A model generated the notes under the pieces. The model worked only from the letters and a program-made list of their open reading frames with translations, was not told where the DNA came from and did no database searches. Below are positions 33,206 through 44,467 of a stretch of 64,000 nucleotides of DNA, one piece after another. Each line of letters opens with the position of its first letter. Position 1 is the stretch's first letter. Both the position numbers and the translations under genes were made by a program. This DNA is from Aldrovandia affinis (lineage: Eukaryota; Chordata; Actinopteri; Notacanthiformes; Halosauridae), in NCBI GenBank assembly GCA_029706075.1, contig JAINUG010000007.1:8433501-8497500 (forward strand), given 5' to 3'.

Positions 33206-33541
33206 AGTGCAGTGCAGCGGACACATACCGAGTGCTAAGATAGCTAATTTTGGATTTCTGTGCAGTTGTTCGGTTGACTAGCTCTGTTGAGCTGCCTGAT
33301 TGATGTTTTCTTGTCACACAAACTACCAGATGGTGCTAAAACGTTAAATTAAATATATTAGGAGGTTAGGTCACTAGCTCTTTAGATAACATCAAGAAAG
33401 CTAGCTTTCTTCTGAATGTTAGTACGTTAGTTCGATAGGTAACTATTACGTTAGCTAACCATTGTATTATTAACATTAGCTAGCTCGCTAGCAAATTAAC
33501 ACGTATTTCAAGAGGTCCTGACATATTTTTGTTCGGTTTAG

Positions 33542-33674
33542 GCTTCGGAGCTCAGGGCCTACATGGAATCCAAAGGAGCAGATGTATCTGAGGAGAATTT
33601 AGAAGGGGGACTGCATGTGGATTTAGCTCAGATCATTGAAGCGTGCAATTTCTGTCTCAAAGACAATGACAAAG
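33542..33674 (+). pseudogene. eif3m: eif3m relic, exon 2
   Basis: Bounded by TTTAG|GCT and AAAG|GTTGGT; 133 bases, open throughout. Encodes ASELRAYMESKGADVSEEN then GGLHVDLAQIIEACNFCLKD, nearly the human sequence. The exon itself is undamaged. Confidence 0.93.
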
Positions 33675-33995
33675 GTTGGTACCCGGATACGGCAAGCCCA
33701 GCAGATGCAGTGCAGTTCATGGATTCACCCAAAGCCGCACAAATATCATTGGACTAATGCACAAGAGCATTGCTAAAGCCAATTATTTGCGTTTCAATAT
33801 TACAGCTTTGCAAATATCAACTTTTTTCCTGTTATACATTATTTTCAACTGAAATTAACTGGATTAATTATTTTTTTAAATATAGCTTGCTCAGAAACCT
33901 GTTAAGTATTAGAGATGCATTTGTCGCTGTAAAGTTCAAGTAGCTCTCATATTTTGTGTCCAATTGAATGAACAGCACAGTCTCCCCCTGTCTAG

Positions 33996-34134
33996 ATGTG
34001 GAGAGCGTGATGAACAGCATCGTGTCCCTGCTGCTGGTCCTGGAGACAGAGAAACAGGAGGTGCTAATCGAGAGCCTGTGTGAAAAGCTGGTGAAATTCA
34101 GGAAAGGGGAGCACCCTTCACTGAGGATGCAGCT
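33996..34134 (+). pseudogene. eif3m: eif3m relic, exon 3
   Basis: Bounded by GTCTAG|AT and CAGCT|GTGAGT; 139 bases. Joins exon 2 in phase 1 (Asp codon split). Encodes DVESVMNSIVSLLLVLETEK then ESLCEKLVKFRKGEHPSLR. Open and well conserved. Confidence 0.93.
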
Positions 34135-34551
34135 GTGAGTCTGCAGCGTTCATCCATTCTTTACACGAGTATAATTGGGAGAATGTCTCAGGCTACATCA
34201 GTGCCACGGAGTCTGGTGCCCATCAGCTGGCCAATTTTTTTTTTTTTGTATTTACAAAAGTATTTACAGTACAAGGGTAATGCACTGTCCTCTGTGAAAG
34301 TGCGACCTAGCCCTGTGGAAGCTCAGCTCATTCTGGTATCAGTTGCACAAATCCAGACACTGAATATTAGATGAGCACATAGACATGATATAAAGCCTAA
34401 TACACAGCACCTGCTTTAAACAGATGAACCCTAAACTAGCAGCAAGACCAGAATTTGATTTGTCTAACCTTGGCATCTCTTGTCAGGATATTTGACTGTG
34501 ATTAGTAATCCCATCCTAGACAACATAGGTTAAATTAGCACAAAGGTGTTA

Positions 34552-34714
34552 TGGTTCTGTGTGGCCCAGTGGGTAGAGCATAGTGCTGACAATGCTTAGG
34601 TTGTGGGTTCGATTCCCACCGGGGCCACATATTCTGAGAAATGTACGCATTCACTACTGAAAGTCGCTTTGGATAAAAGTGTCTGGTAAATGGCATATAT
34701 ATATTATATTATTA
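34552..34714 (+). mobile_element. tRNA-derived SINE with L2-type 3' module, copy 1
   Basis: Head GTGGCCCAGTGGGTAGAGCA (box A, 34561-34580) and GGGTTCGATTC (box B, 34605-34615). The 3' module is AAGTCGCTTTGGATAAAAGT then GTCTGGTAAATGGC, with an AT-rich tail. The tail hairpin of L2-clade LINEs (as in eel UnaL2/UnaSINE1) is known to be shared with SINEs for retrotransposition. Lies in eif3m intron 3. Confidence 0.85.
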
Positions 34715-35192
34715 AATCGTGTTATTCTTGCGTGAACAATGATTGATCTTACCATGTACTGTATACATGCAGGGTTGGGTTGTAACGGAATACATGTAAC
34801 GGCGTTACGTAATCAGAATACAAAAATCAAGTAACTGTATCGTGTTATATTTGAAAAACGAGCAATCTGAATACAGTTACTTTAATAAACCTGAAGTGAA
34901 TACATTTTGGAATACTTATTGGAATTCTTGGTGGAAAGTTTTCCTTACAAACATTAATGAGCTGATATTCATTACTAAAGCTACAGCATGAAATTCTCAC
35001 GCCTACATGATTATCATCACACAGCTCAAGAAAACTACCGCCACTGCACAGAACCAAAAAAAAAAAAGTGTTTTAAAAAAAAGCGCGCGCCCACACTCAG
35101 AGAAACATTGACAGCGACAAGAAAAGTCAGCTTTCAGTTAGTGGCGTTATCGACACCATTTCCAGTTTAAACAAGACCAAGAAGACCATGGG

Positions 35193-35291
35193 AAAAATCT
35201 GTCGGTCCAGTGTACCTTGTGTCTTCCAGAAATAAAGATGCTGTCGGCATCAAAGGACTCGACTTCGAATCTTAAAAAGCACTTGGAGTAA
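35193..35291 (+). pseudogene. hAT transposase BED zinc-finger remnant
   Basis: The frame encodes VQCTLCLPEIKML then SASKDSTSNLKKHLE and stops. The CxxC pair followed by SASKxSTSNLKKHLE is the signature of the N-terminal BED-type DNA-binding finger of hAT transposases; the last His is cut off by the stop. GTAAGT at 35288-35293 directly overlaps the end and would make a good splice donor, so the original transposase may have had an intron here. Confidence 0.8.
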
Positions 35292-35439
35292 GTCAACGTT
35301 AGCTAACCTTCAGCAGTTCTGCAGTAATTTGCTGTTACCTAACCTTAGCCTACGGTTTGAGGCATCGCAATAACTGCTCTGCTAATTTTATACTGCTTTC
35401 TTTATTGTTGAAACGATGACATTTTATTTTTATTTTATT

Positions 35440-35590
35440 TTATTTTTTATTTTATTCTTTTTATTTTTCCCAGTTTTCTCCCTATTTGGTAGCCAATTGT
35501 ACCCTACTATACGTCAATTACGTTATGCACTGCCGAGCATTCGCCGCTACACTGCCTGCCAACACTCACTTTTCTAAGCCATATCCCTCA
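35440..35590 (-). mobile_element. tRNA-headed SINE, family A, copy 4 (fragment)
   Basis: On plus it reads TTTTCCCAGTTTTCTCCCTA, GGTAGCCAATTGTACCCTAC, then GAGCATTCGCCGCTACACTG near the head end. The middle is deleted. Nested inside the hAT relic. Confidence 0.65.
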
Positions 35591-36242
35591 CAAGTCACTG
35601 TTATTCCAGTGCCAAAAAAGTTTCAAAAGTTCATACATTGTTTCAGATGTTGTGTTTGAGTAATGCTCATAATGAGCCATTAAAACAGTAAAAGAACTTG
35701 CCTTTCAGTTTCCCATTGCTTTTTATTATGATTAATTTTTAATCTGTCCATTCTAATTCCATAACATGTTAATGATGATGACTAAAACAAAAAATGCAGA
35801 TACAATGTTGCATATATTTAGCTAAATTGACATCTCAAATTTATTAGTATTTATTATTAAATGAACAGAAGCTGACCTGACCTCTACACAGTGGAAAGTT
35901 GAACATGACATCCTTTTTCAAAGTGTAATGCATAATAACTATTTAAATGTATTACTGATAAAATAAAAAAGTGAACATGGCCTGTGCAAAAGTTTGAGCA
36001 CCCTTTTAGTACTAAGTAGCACCACCTTTGGCTATATAACAGCTTCCAAATGTCTCCTGTACCCCAAAACATACCCATCTGTGATGGAAAAAGTAAGTAT
36101 TCCAAAGTAATCTGAATACGTAACTTTTTTGAGACATGTAACTGTATTCGTATCTGATTACTTTCAGAGCCGTGTAATCAGTATTCAGGCACTAATTACA
36201 TTTACAAAGTAACCCTCCCAACCCTGTATATATGCACATCTT

Positions 36243-36292
36243 GTAAGTCGCTCTGGATAAATGCGTCTGCCAAATGCTGTAAATGTAAATAT
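36243..36292 (+). repeat. L2-type SINE/LINE 3' module
   Basis: GTAAGTCGCTCTGGATAAAT then GCGTCTGCCAAATGCTGTAA and an AAATGTAAAT tail. Same 3' module type as the SINEs at 34.67 and 54.62 kb, here with the TGTAA-type tail. It begins nine bases past the right target duplication of the hAT element. Confidence 0.7.
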
Positions 36293-36423
36293 AAAATTTT
36301 ATGAATTTGATGTTAAAATAATGCCAGGTTTCAAAATTTTGGTATCATATTCTCCTTTGCCTCATCTTTATTGTAATAACACATTTTGTATTTGTATTTG
36401 TATTTTTTGGGGGGGAAATCAAG

Positions 36424-36547
36424 GCTAAGCAATCTGTTCCATGGCATGGATGAGAGCACACCTGTAAGGTACACAATTTGCTGCAGTCTCATCAGGGTGG
36501 CAGCCACTTGCAGTGCCATTGCATTCATTCCAACTGAGCTCAATCAG
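36424..36547 (+). pseudogene. eif3m: eif3m relic, exon 4
   Basis: Bounded by ATCAAG|GC and AATCAG|GTAGGT; 124 bases. Joins exon 3 in phase 2 to give Gln-Leu-Leu-Ser. Encodes NLFHGMDESTPVRYTICCSL and FIPTELNQ. The acceptor has a G-run (eight G) instead of a pyrimidine tract, which may weaken it. This is the last exon seen before a gap of about 7.4 kb. Confidence 0.92.
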
Positions 36548-36690
36548 GTAGGTACAGAGCCCATCAGAGCAGCGTCAGCTGCAGCTCAACCTATAACTCA
36601 GTTTATTCTCCATTCCTTTGTGCAAGCTGTGTAATATAATATTTTGAGACTTGATATGGTTTCTGATTAACGTGAAATTGTTATTTTATA

Positions 36691-36864
36691 ACATTTACAT
36701 TTGACATTTCAAGCATTTAGCAGACGTCTTATCTTATCCAGAGCGTCTTACAAGATGTGCATTAATACATGGTAGGAACAATCACAGTTCGCGCAAGAGA
36801 TCAGTGCAGTAATACAGCGACAGACATCATTGTAGGCAGCTGCATACCATACCTGTAACACTGG
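36691..36864. repeat. Interspersed repeat family C, copy 2
   Basis: GATGTGCATTAATACATGGT AGGAAC, CGCGCAAGAGATCAGTGCAG and GGCAGCTGCATACC match the copy at 23.5 kb over about 115 bases. Only the left part is present. Confidence 0.7.
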
Positions 36865-37105
36865 GAAGGAAGAGGTTAGTACATTTTTTGTTGTTAATCA
36901 GCTTGGTCTTACACTCAGAATATGAGAGAAATCTAACCTTTAAATGAAGTCAAGGATTTTTTTTTTCTTTGAATAATTTATCAAAAAATTAAAAAAATTG
37001 TCAAAAACACGTGTCACAATTATTGGCACCCTTAGAAATTCTTATGAACAAAATCTAAATGAAAGATATTCCCATTTATGTGTCTGTACATATAGTCTGT
37101 ACTGT

Positions 37106-37366
37106 TTTCTCCCTATTTTTTTTGTTGCCAATTGTACCCTCTCTTTTTCATGTCAACTATCCCCACCCTCGTATCCCCACCACCTCCTCCGAGCCAGCAC
37201 CCGCCACAGTCACCATAATACACAGGACAACTCATATATGCAGCAAACTCATATCAGCTTCCCTCCCCCCTCCCTGAGGCGGACAGCCAATTGCCGCCCC
37301 CTAGTGGCACTCCGAACCCCGGGCAGTGTAGAACGTTCTCACCGCTACACCACCCAGGAGGCCTAT
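37106..37366 (-). mobile_element. tRNA-headed SINE, family A, copy 5, inserted in a Tc1 element
   Basis: On plus: TGTTTTCTCCCTATTTTTTT, TTGCCAATTGTACCCTCTC, then GAGGCGGACAGCCAATTGCC and a head ending CACCCAGGAGGCC. It separates the left terminal repeat of the Tc1 copy from its transposase, so it is the younger insertion. Confidence 0.82.
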
Positions 37367-37491
37367 ATTTTAAACATTTTTAACTTCACCTGAGTCTTTA
37401 GGAACTCTTAAGTGGTCATCCATGACTTCGTTTCACTGGGGTATAAATAAGAGGTGACACACAGGCCAAACTCCCTTAGTCATCCATCAAC

Positions 37492-38403
37492 ATGGGAAAG
37501 ATCAGAGAATACACAAATCAAATGAGACAAAAGGTTGTTGACCATCATGAATCAGGCAATGGCTATAAAAAAAATAGCTACATGCTTGAAAATACCCATC
37601 TCCACTATTAGGACAATAATTAAGAAGTTTAAAACAACTGGAGCTGTGATGAGCCTGCCTGGAAGAGGATGCAGAAATGTGTTGCATCTTGGGGTCACCA
37701 AGTCTCCAAAACTACAATTAGATGCCACCTTCATGCCAACAAACTATTTGGACGGTTTGCCAGAAGAAGGCCTCTGCTGTCATCAAATCACAAATGTAAG
37801 TGCCTGCAGTTTGCTAAATGTCACTGGAACTTTGATTGGAACCCGGTTAGATATTTTTGGCAACAAACACTAGAGATGGGTTTGGCGTAAAAAGAGGGGA
37901 TGGCCATGCAGAAAATAACCTAATCCCCACTGTGAAGTATGGTGGTGTCTGTGATGTTGTGGGGCTGTTTGACCTCCAAAGGCCCTGGGAACCTTGTTAG
38001 GATACATGGCATCATGGACTCCATCAAGTACCAGGAGATTTTAGATAAAAATCTGTCTGCCTCTGTCAGGAAGCTCAAACTGAGTCGTGGTTGGACCTTC
38101 CAGCAGGACAATGATCCAAAGCATACCTCCAAATCCACACAAAAATGGTTCACTGACCACAGAAACAAGCTTTTGCAATGGCCATACCAGTCCCTTGACC
38201 TAAACCCCATTGAAAACCTGTGGGGTGAGCTGAAGAGGAGAGCCCAGAAGCGAGGACCAAGGATCTGGAGAGATTCTGTATGGAGGAATGGTCTCAGATC
38301 CCTTGCTATGTGTTCTCCCACCTCATCAAGTATTATAGGAGAAGACTTAGTGCTGTTATCTTGGCAAGGGGAGGGTGCACAAAGTACTAATTGCTTCAAT
38401 TAA
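37492..38403 (+). pseudogene. Tc1-like transposase (family T1, copy 1), frame-broken
   Basis: The start ATG is in CAACATGGGAAAGATC. The N-terminal helix-turn-helix reads GYKKIATCLKIPISTIRTII, entered through a frameshift in an A-run near 37570. A second shift near 37670 leads to TTIRCHLHANKLFGR. The C-terminal half (37939 on) has VSVMLWGCL, the second catalytic Asp in FQQDNDPKHTS and the Glu in LDLNPIENLWGELK. The segment with the first catalytic Asp is not recognisable. Several frameshifts make it non-functional. Confidence 0.88.
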
Positions 38404-39239
38404 AGGTTAGATATCGCTCATATTTTGAGTGTAAGATCAAGCTGGTGAACAACAAAGAAAAACATTTTTTCATAGCCTTTTTTTTTTGCTCATCTTCACC
38501 AAGGGTGCCAATAATTCTGGAGGGCACTGTACATCCCTGTTGGAGTATACCCTGTATAGCCTCATGCGTTAGGCTCATAAACTTACAGTACTGTGAGCCT
38601 GACCATGTATAAAGCCGCTCAGAGTGAAAATATACTGCTGTGGGAAAATTCTAAGAAGTGTAAAATTACTCCTGCTCCTAGAATAAAAAATAAGAGCTAT
38701 GTATAAATATTCTTTATCCTTAAAATTACTCTTAACTTGCCACATATTGAGACCTAGTACCTTTCATGCAACACAGTATATTTAATAGCCCTTGTGAGGC
38801 CTCTTTGAAGAGCCAAAATGGTTGCGTTACCTAGCCAAAGACTCTGGGTTCACACTTTTCATGAGAGACATTCTATTGTTACTGAATGATGCAGTTAATA
38901 AAAAGATACCATCTTCATCGTGAAGGTACTCTTTCTGTGACAGTGTGACATATCTTGTCAGAGATTCAATTGGAAAGAAATTCAGCAGAACTTAAAGTTA
39001 TAACTTTAGCGTGAATTGAGCGTTCAACTCAATCAAGAAAACTACAATCAAAACAATTATACTTTCTGGCACTGGTAAAGATTCAGCAGTGACGTTTCGG
39101 GGCCATCCCATTCTGTCATTAGTATAGCCATAATGCAGACAACTATGGTTCTTACAGCATCTAGTACAGCACATAGTGAATAAAACCAAACAAAGTTCAA
39201 TCTGCAATAAAATTCTACTTGCGTAAATTAATCCCAGTC

Positions 39240-40200
<961 letters not shown>

Positions 40201-40474
40201 TTTTTTTGTAAATAAATTTATAATTTGAAAAATAAGTTATTTTGGTCGATTTCATTGAATCATTAATAAAACAAAATATCTTCCACATCTATCTCAGTAA
40301 TGGTATTTGTTTTATTTTGCCAATTATTATATCCTGACTGTATTTATGGCACCTTTCAAAGTCATAAATATTATCTAAAAGCCACTCCCTAAGAATCTGT
40401 TTGACTCCTCGCTAAAAATCACTTTCAGAAGCTTTATATGAAGCTCTTATGAAACTTTTAGATAAGAATAGTAT

Positions 40475-40680
40475 ATATATATTTTTTAACCAGATTTTCC
40501 CCATTTTTGGTCACCAATTGTACTCTCTTCTAACTCAACTATCCCTTCCCTTGTACAACAAGCTCGTCCCTGCAACCCTGGGATCGGCAGTGACAAAGAC
40601 ACCAAGCTGTGGACTGTAACTCTAACACACACGGAGCCGCCTTTTCAAGCGGTGAGCTAATGCCGGATTCCCTCCCGCCT
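40475..40680 (-). mobile_element. tRNA-headed SINE, family A, copy 6 (fragment)
   Basis: On plus: AGATTTTCCCCATTTTTGGT, CACCAATTGTACTCTC, GGGATCGGCAGTGACAAAGA and GCCGGATTCCCTCCCGCCTC. The head is missing. Confidence 0.72.
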
Positions 40681-41264
40681 CCATCTCCAAATCTTGTTGC
40701 AATATTTTTGTGATTATGGTATGACACCAAACAGTGGGATGAAGACTTAGTTTTGCTATTTCAATATGACATGGTTCTATCAAAATAGAAGAGCTAAAGA
40801 TTTCTATAAATAATGTACTGAATACAAAAAGCAAATTAAACAAATACAATTTTTTATTGAAAATGACATAATGGGTCGTTACATGTTGATGGAACGTGAT
40901 GGACTAATTTGATTCGTTTTGACAAAATGGCCTCAAGACACTTTGCGAAGTACTTGGTTCTGAGAGACATCAGTTCTCTTGAAGCCAAAACCCCCTCAAA
41001 TGACTGAAGAATCACGTTTTGGCACTATTTCGGTAACAATTGATTCTTCAGCACACATTTTGATTTTGAACAAATGCTAATGCTACCTGAGATAAATGTA
41101 CCATCATCTCTTGTGGTCGATAACCTCTGCGTATAGGATGGAAGGCTTGTGATTGGCTGTTATAAAATTCATTTGCTGTCCATGTGCAGAGCAAATGTAA
41201 ATAACTTGAAATTCAGGTATTGTAGGCCTACAGATCCATAGTGCAATAATGATAGTTTAATTTA

Positions 41265-41422
41265 GAGTTGGGGTCAATCCAATTAAATTCAGGAAATTAA
41301 TTGAAATTCAATTCATTAATTGAACAATTCCGATAATGGCCAATGAGGATTTTTCAATTAATTGATTTAATTTCAATTCATTAACTGAAGTGACTGAAAT
41401 TAAATGGAATTGACTCCAACTC
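41265..41422. mobile_element. Palindromic MITE, about 158 bp
   Basis: The left end GAGTTGGGGTCAATCCAATT and the complement of the right end, GAGTTGGAGTCAATTCCATT, form inverted repeats. The interior is also partly self-complementary (AATTGAAATTCAATTCATTA against TTAATTTCAATTCATTAACT). It resembles hAT-type MITEs of fish, but a target duplication was not defined. Confidence 0.7.
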
Positions 41423-41489
41423 CAACACTCCTACTCACTGCGATTCGATCAATTTGTCCACTGTAAATCGATGGATCTAGAATGACCTT

Positions 41490-41852
41490 TTTTTCCGTTT
41501 TTCTCACAATTTAGTGGCCAATTATACCCTCTCTTTATTTCAATTTACCCTCCCCACACAAGTTTGCCGCTCGTCTCCACAAGGGAAGCTAGCTAATTCT
41601 CCGAGGGCAGCTTCTTTAGAGACGGAATTCGTCCACCCACGTTCTGAAGACAGCCTTATGTGCTTCACGCCTCAAGCCGGCTCACCCTGCCCCCTCCCCC
41701 TGGGGCGGACAGCCAAATGCTACCCCCGATCAGGGCTGATGGCCAGGGCTGGTCTGGCAGAAACGGGTTTCGAACCGCATCCCTGACAGGCAGCGCAAAC
41801 TGGTAACGGACCAGCCAAGATATGTACACTATCCGCCGCCACCTGGATTACC
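41490..41852 (-). mobile_element. tRNA-headed SINE, family A, copy 7 (near full length, diverged)
   Basis: On plus: TTTCTCACAATTTAGTGGCC AATTATACCC tail, GGGGCGGACAGCCAAATGC core, then GGTTTCGAACCGCATCC box B complement and a diverged head to about 41850. More diverged than copies 1 and 8. Confidence 0.72.
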
Positions 41853-42457
41853 CTTTAACGGAATTGCATTCAGCATCAAAACATGTTCTTGGTAGTTCTG
41901 TCCCGGAGTCAGAAATGCAGGTTTTAAGTAAATAATTGACTGAGTGAAAACCATCTCTGGATGGTGTCATTGGTATGAAGCCGGCACCACGTCCCCAGAT
42001 CCGTGAGCACCTTATTTTGATGTTCGACGAGCACGATCGAGCCGGACACAGCAGAGCAGGCAGTGCCCTGGCTAATTTGCTTTGGCACTCAGGACGTAGT
42101 GATGGAATGCAAATGTCAGCAGGCTCTTTATTTACACACTATATAAAAATGAGTAGTAATTAACACTGGGGCCCTCCCTTACCGATGTGTAATTGACTGT
42201 TTCAAAGGAGCATTGCTTCATAATCTAGTGTGTGTATTAAACTTGCGCTTTCCATATTGCCACCGCCGCCCCTCCTACCTGCCCCTAAGATAAGGGTCAG
42301 TGATACTGGCAGAGCCACTCAAACACATAAGAGTTCTTTATTATGGCATTAAGATTTTGACATATTCATAATGAATAAGTGTATTTAGAGTTTTAACGAC
42401 CTCCAGAGCTCTTGGAAGGTTTGTTCAACCAAAAGGTGTGTCTTGATAATCAGTTGT

Positions 42458-42478
42458 AAAAAAAAAAAAAAAAAAAAA
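42458..42478. repeat. Poly(A) run
   Basis: About 20 consecutive A. No attached element was recognised. Confidence 0.8.
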
Positions 42479-42829
42479 GTGTACTTTATTAGAGTGAGCT
42501 GTTTTAGGGGAAGAACAAATTAAAAATATTCATGCCTGTCAATGCACTCCACCAATGGCCATCATAGAAACCTGTTTTTGTGAATTGATAATTACTGGAA
42601 AAGTGTTGAGGTCTAGACTCATATCTGTTGGAAAACCTAATGTTGTGAATGCCTTTTTTTCTCATGAAATGTGACAACTAAAATGGATGCTGCTATAGAG
42701 TGCTTCATTCACAATAATGATGGATTTACTCAATAATGGATGAATACGTAATTTAAAGCAAGACTGTGCCAAAAAAGTAATTCAAACATTCACTTCAGAT
42801 AACAGCATAAAATATTAACTTATTAATCT

Positions 42830-43170
42830 TGACAAGTTGGGCCAGATGCAAGATCATATTTTGTCAACTGTATCGCCCTAACATATGTCCATCTGGTCTC
42901 AACGGTCTCTTCAAAGAACATAAAGTTAATGAGCAGCTCATTTGCATTTGTTAATTAGGGTTAATGTGCATTAATTGATTCTTGTTGCTTGTATATTTTA
43001 ATTAAGCCGTTAGTGTTGTGCAGTGTTCAGAGTGCAAATGAGTTGTGTTTTCCCCACTAAATTTATTTTGATGCTCTGCCAGATCAACCTGGATGTAATT
43101 AGTGTTAATTAACTTGTATAGGATTAGTCCAAGGTGTTTTTCCCCTTGTTAATTAAGTTGGCCATTTCAG
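42830..43170. promoter_or_regulatory. Candidate conserved regulatory element inside the eif3m relic
   Basis: Unique sequence with an octamer ATTTGCAT (42940-42947) and five TTAATTA/TTAATTG homeodomain-type sites between about 42950 and 43160, unlike the repeats around it. Such density is typical of deeply conserved developmental enhancers. Conservation was not tested, so this is a hypothesis from composition alone. Confidence 0.35.
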
Positions 43171-43320
43171 AATACAAAGTAGGCAGAGTACAGCTAGTAT
43201 TAGAGCTTTACAAGCTAATCAGTTTTCCTTTTAACAGGTTTCTTTTTAAAAAGTGAACAGGTTTCTTTTGACCCTTTCATTATAAACTGATCAAGTAACT
43301 GCTGATGCACCATGTACATA

Positions 43321-43871
43321 CACTACCGTTCAAAAGTTTGGGGTCACCTTCCATCTGGACTATGGCTAATCGGGCACTCCTTCATTCTTCAGCAAGATAA
43401 CGACCCGAAACACACCTTGAAGTTGTGCAAGAACTATCTGGTGAAGGAGGAATGTGAACAACAACTCAAACTAAAGACCTGGCCTGCCCAGTGTCCAGAC
43501 CTCAATCCCATAGAACTTGTATGGGACAAACTGGAAAGGAAGAGTCAAAGCAAAGCAACCCACAAGTTTCTCTGGGAATTGCTGCAGGATAGCTGGGAAA
43601 ACATGTCGGGTGATTTCCTGCTAAAACTTATTAACCGAATGGCCACTGTTTGTGAGGCTATTCTCATGCCAAAGGGTGACTATTTTGAGGAATCCAAGAT
43701 TCAATTTTCAATATAATTTTCTTGAACATTTCTTTGATGTTCATTTTGTTTTGTTACATGTGTTTTTTGTCATTTTAAAGTATTTACAGAAATGTATACG
43801 GTGTAAAGCATTGTCAATTATGAGATAAAAATACTTTCCAGCAGGTGACCCCAAACTTTTGAACGGTAGTG
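43321..43871 (+). mobile_element. Tc1-like transposon, family T3, internally deleted (551 bp)
   Basis: The terminal repeats CACTACCGTTCAAAAGTTTG (43321 on) and its complement CAAACTTTTGAACGGTAGTG (to about 43871) are intact at both ends. Inside is only the C-terminal third of a transposase: LQQDNDPKHTLKL (second catalytic Asp) and CPDLNPIELVWDKLE (Glu), open to a stop near 43716. The 5' half is deleted right after the left repeat. The right end lies about 35 bases before eif3m exon 9. Confidence 0.9.
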
Positions 43872-43906
43872 TATACAGTACATCTTCGTTATTATTTTCT
43901 TTTTAG

Positions 43907-44046
43907 GTCTTTCACATGAGCAGAACATGGCAGAGATGAGGCTTCTCATGTTCATGGGGATGGCTGTAGAACTGAAGGATACTTCGATACCCTGCAACAA
44001 GAGCTGCAGATCGGCGCAGACGATGTGGAGGCTTTCATCATTGATG
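43907..44046 (+). pseudogene. eif3m: eif3m relic, exon 9, with 1-base deletion
   Basis: Bounded by TTTTTAG|GT and GATG|GTCAGT; 140 bases where 141 are expected. The first part reads LSHEQNMAEMRLLMFMGMAV in one frame, and the rest DTLQQELQIGADDVEAFIID in another. The shift is near 43981 (GGATACTTCGATACC), where one base is missing against the conserved KEISFDT segment. This part would encode the end of the PCI domain. Confidence 0.9.
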
Positions 44047-44384
44047 GTCAGTGTTAACCACTTAATCACTTTAATCAAATAAAATGTTTGTTAGTTTTTT
44101 TACTCTGAACAGCCAGTTATTTTACAAACTGCTAGCGAGTGCTGTGAAAGACCAGACATGTCTGTATCTTGAAAACAGGATGTGTTTGTAGACAGAAGGT
44201 AAAGGAACTGTATTGGCAGGGGACCAGAGGCACGCTCAGTGGCCTTTGTCTTAATTGTAACATTCGCTGGTGGATTGTTGTCTCTAAGTACGTTTATTTT
44301 GAGGACTGCTTCATGGCAGTGACACATACTTGTCAGTGTGCCTGGTGTTTCTAACTGAATGTCTGTTCTCTCTCCCCACCCAAG

Positions 44385-44444
44385 CCATTCAAACCAAAAT
44401 GGTTTACTGCAAAATTGACCAGACACAGTGCAAGTTGTTGTGAG
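44385..44444 (+). pseudogene. eif3m: eif3m relic, exon 10, with 1-base deletion
   Basis: Bounded by CCCAAG|CC and TGAG|GTAGGT; 60 bases where 61 are expected. Reads AIQTKMVYCKIDQTQCK, then runs into TGA because AAGGTT has become AAGTT at about 44434. Restoring one G would give the conserved Lys-Val-Val-Val. This is the second independent frame-breaking change. Confidence 0.9.
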
Positions 44445-44467
44445 GTAGGTCATTACCTGTTTTTAAA

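Larger units (their letters stand above)
31926..33541. other. Sequence 5' of the eif3m relic; expected exon 1 and promoter not found
   Basis: An intact eif3m should have a short first exon (start about MSVPAFID) upstream of 33542. Nothing with that coding potential followed by a donor was seen here. The region holds a SINE head and a strong imperfect inverted repeat, and is otherwise AT-rich with several TAGCTAGC-type motifs near 33380-33490. Confidence 0.45.
34762..36234. mobile_element. hAT-like DNA transposon relic (1457 bp) with near-perfect 8-bp target duplication
   Basis: The element spans 34770-36226. The left end CAGGGTTGGGTTGTAACGG and the complement of the right end, CAGGGTTGGGAGGGTTAC, form the terminal inverted repeats. 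The flanks are TATACATG (34762-34769) and TATATATG (36227-36234), 7 of 8 identical. It carries a BED-finger coding remnant at 35193-35291 and an inserted SINE at about 35440-35590. The catalytic domain is absent. It fills most of eif3m intron 3. Confidence 0.85.
37005..38531 (+). mobile_element. Tc1-like transposon, family T1, copy 1, with nested SINE
   Basis: Inner terminal-repeat motifs AATTATTGGCACCC (left, near 37018) and GGGTGCCAATAATT (right, near 38503) face each other. The right end reads GGAGGGCACTGTA. The left arm is split by SINE family A copy 5. The transposase between them is broken (separate entry). It sits in the eif3m interval that should hold exons 5-8. Confidence 0.85.

Noticed and set aside
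34561-34627. tRNA-like sequence with box A and box B (also at 54.53 and 32.55 kb)
   Set aside because: Each is joined to a SINE body or lacks a proper acceptor stem, and copies diverge like transposons; they are SINE heads, not tRNA genes.
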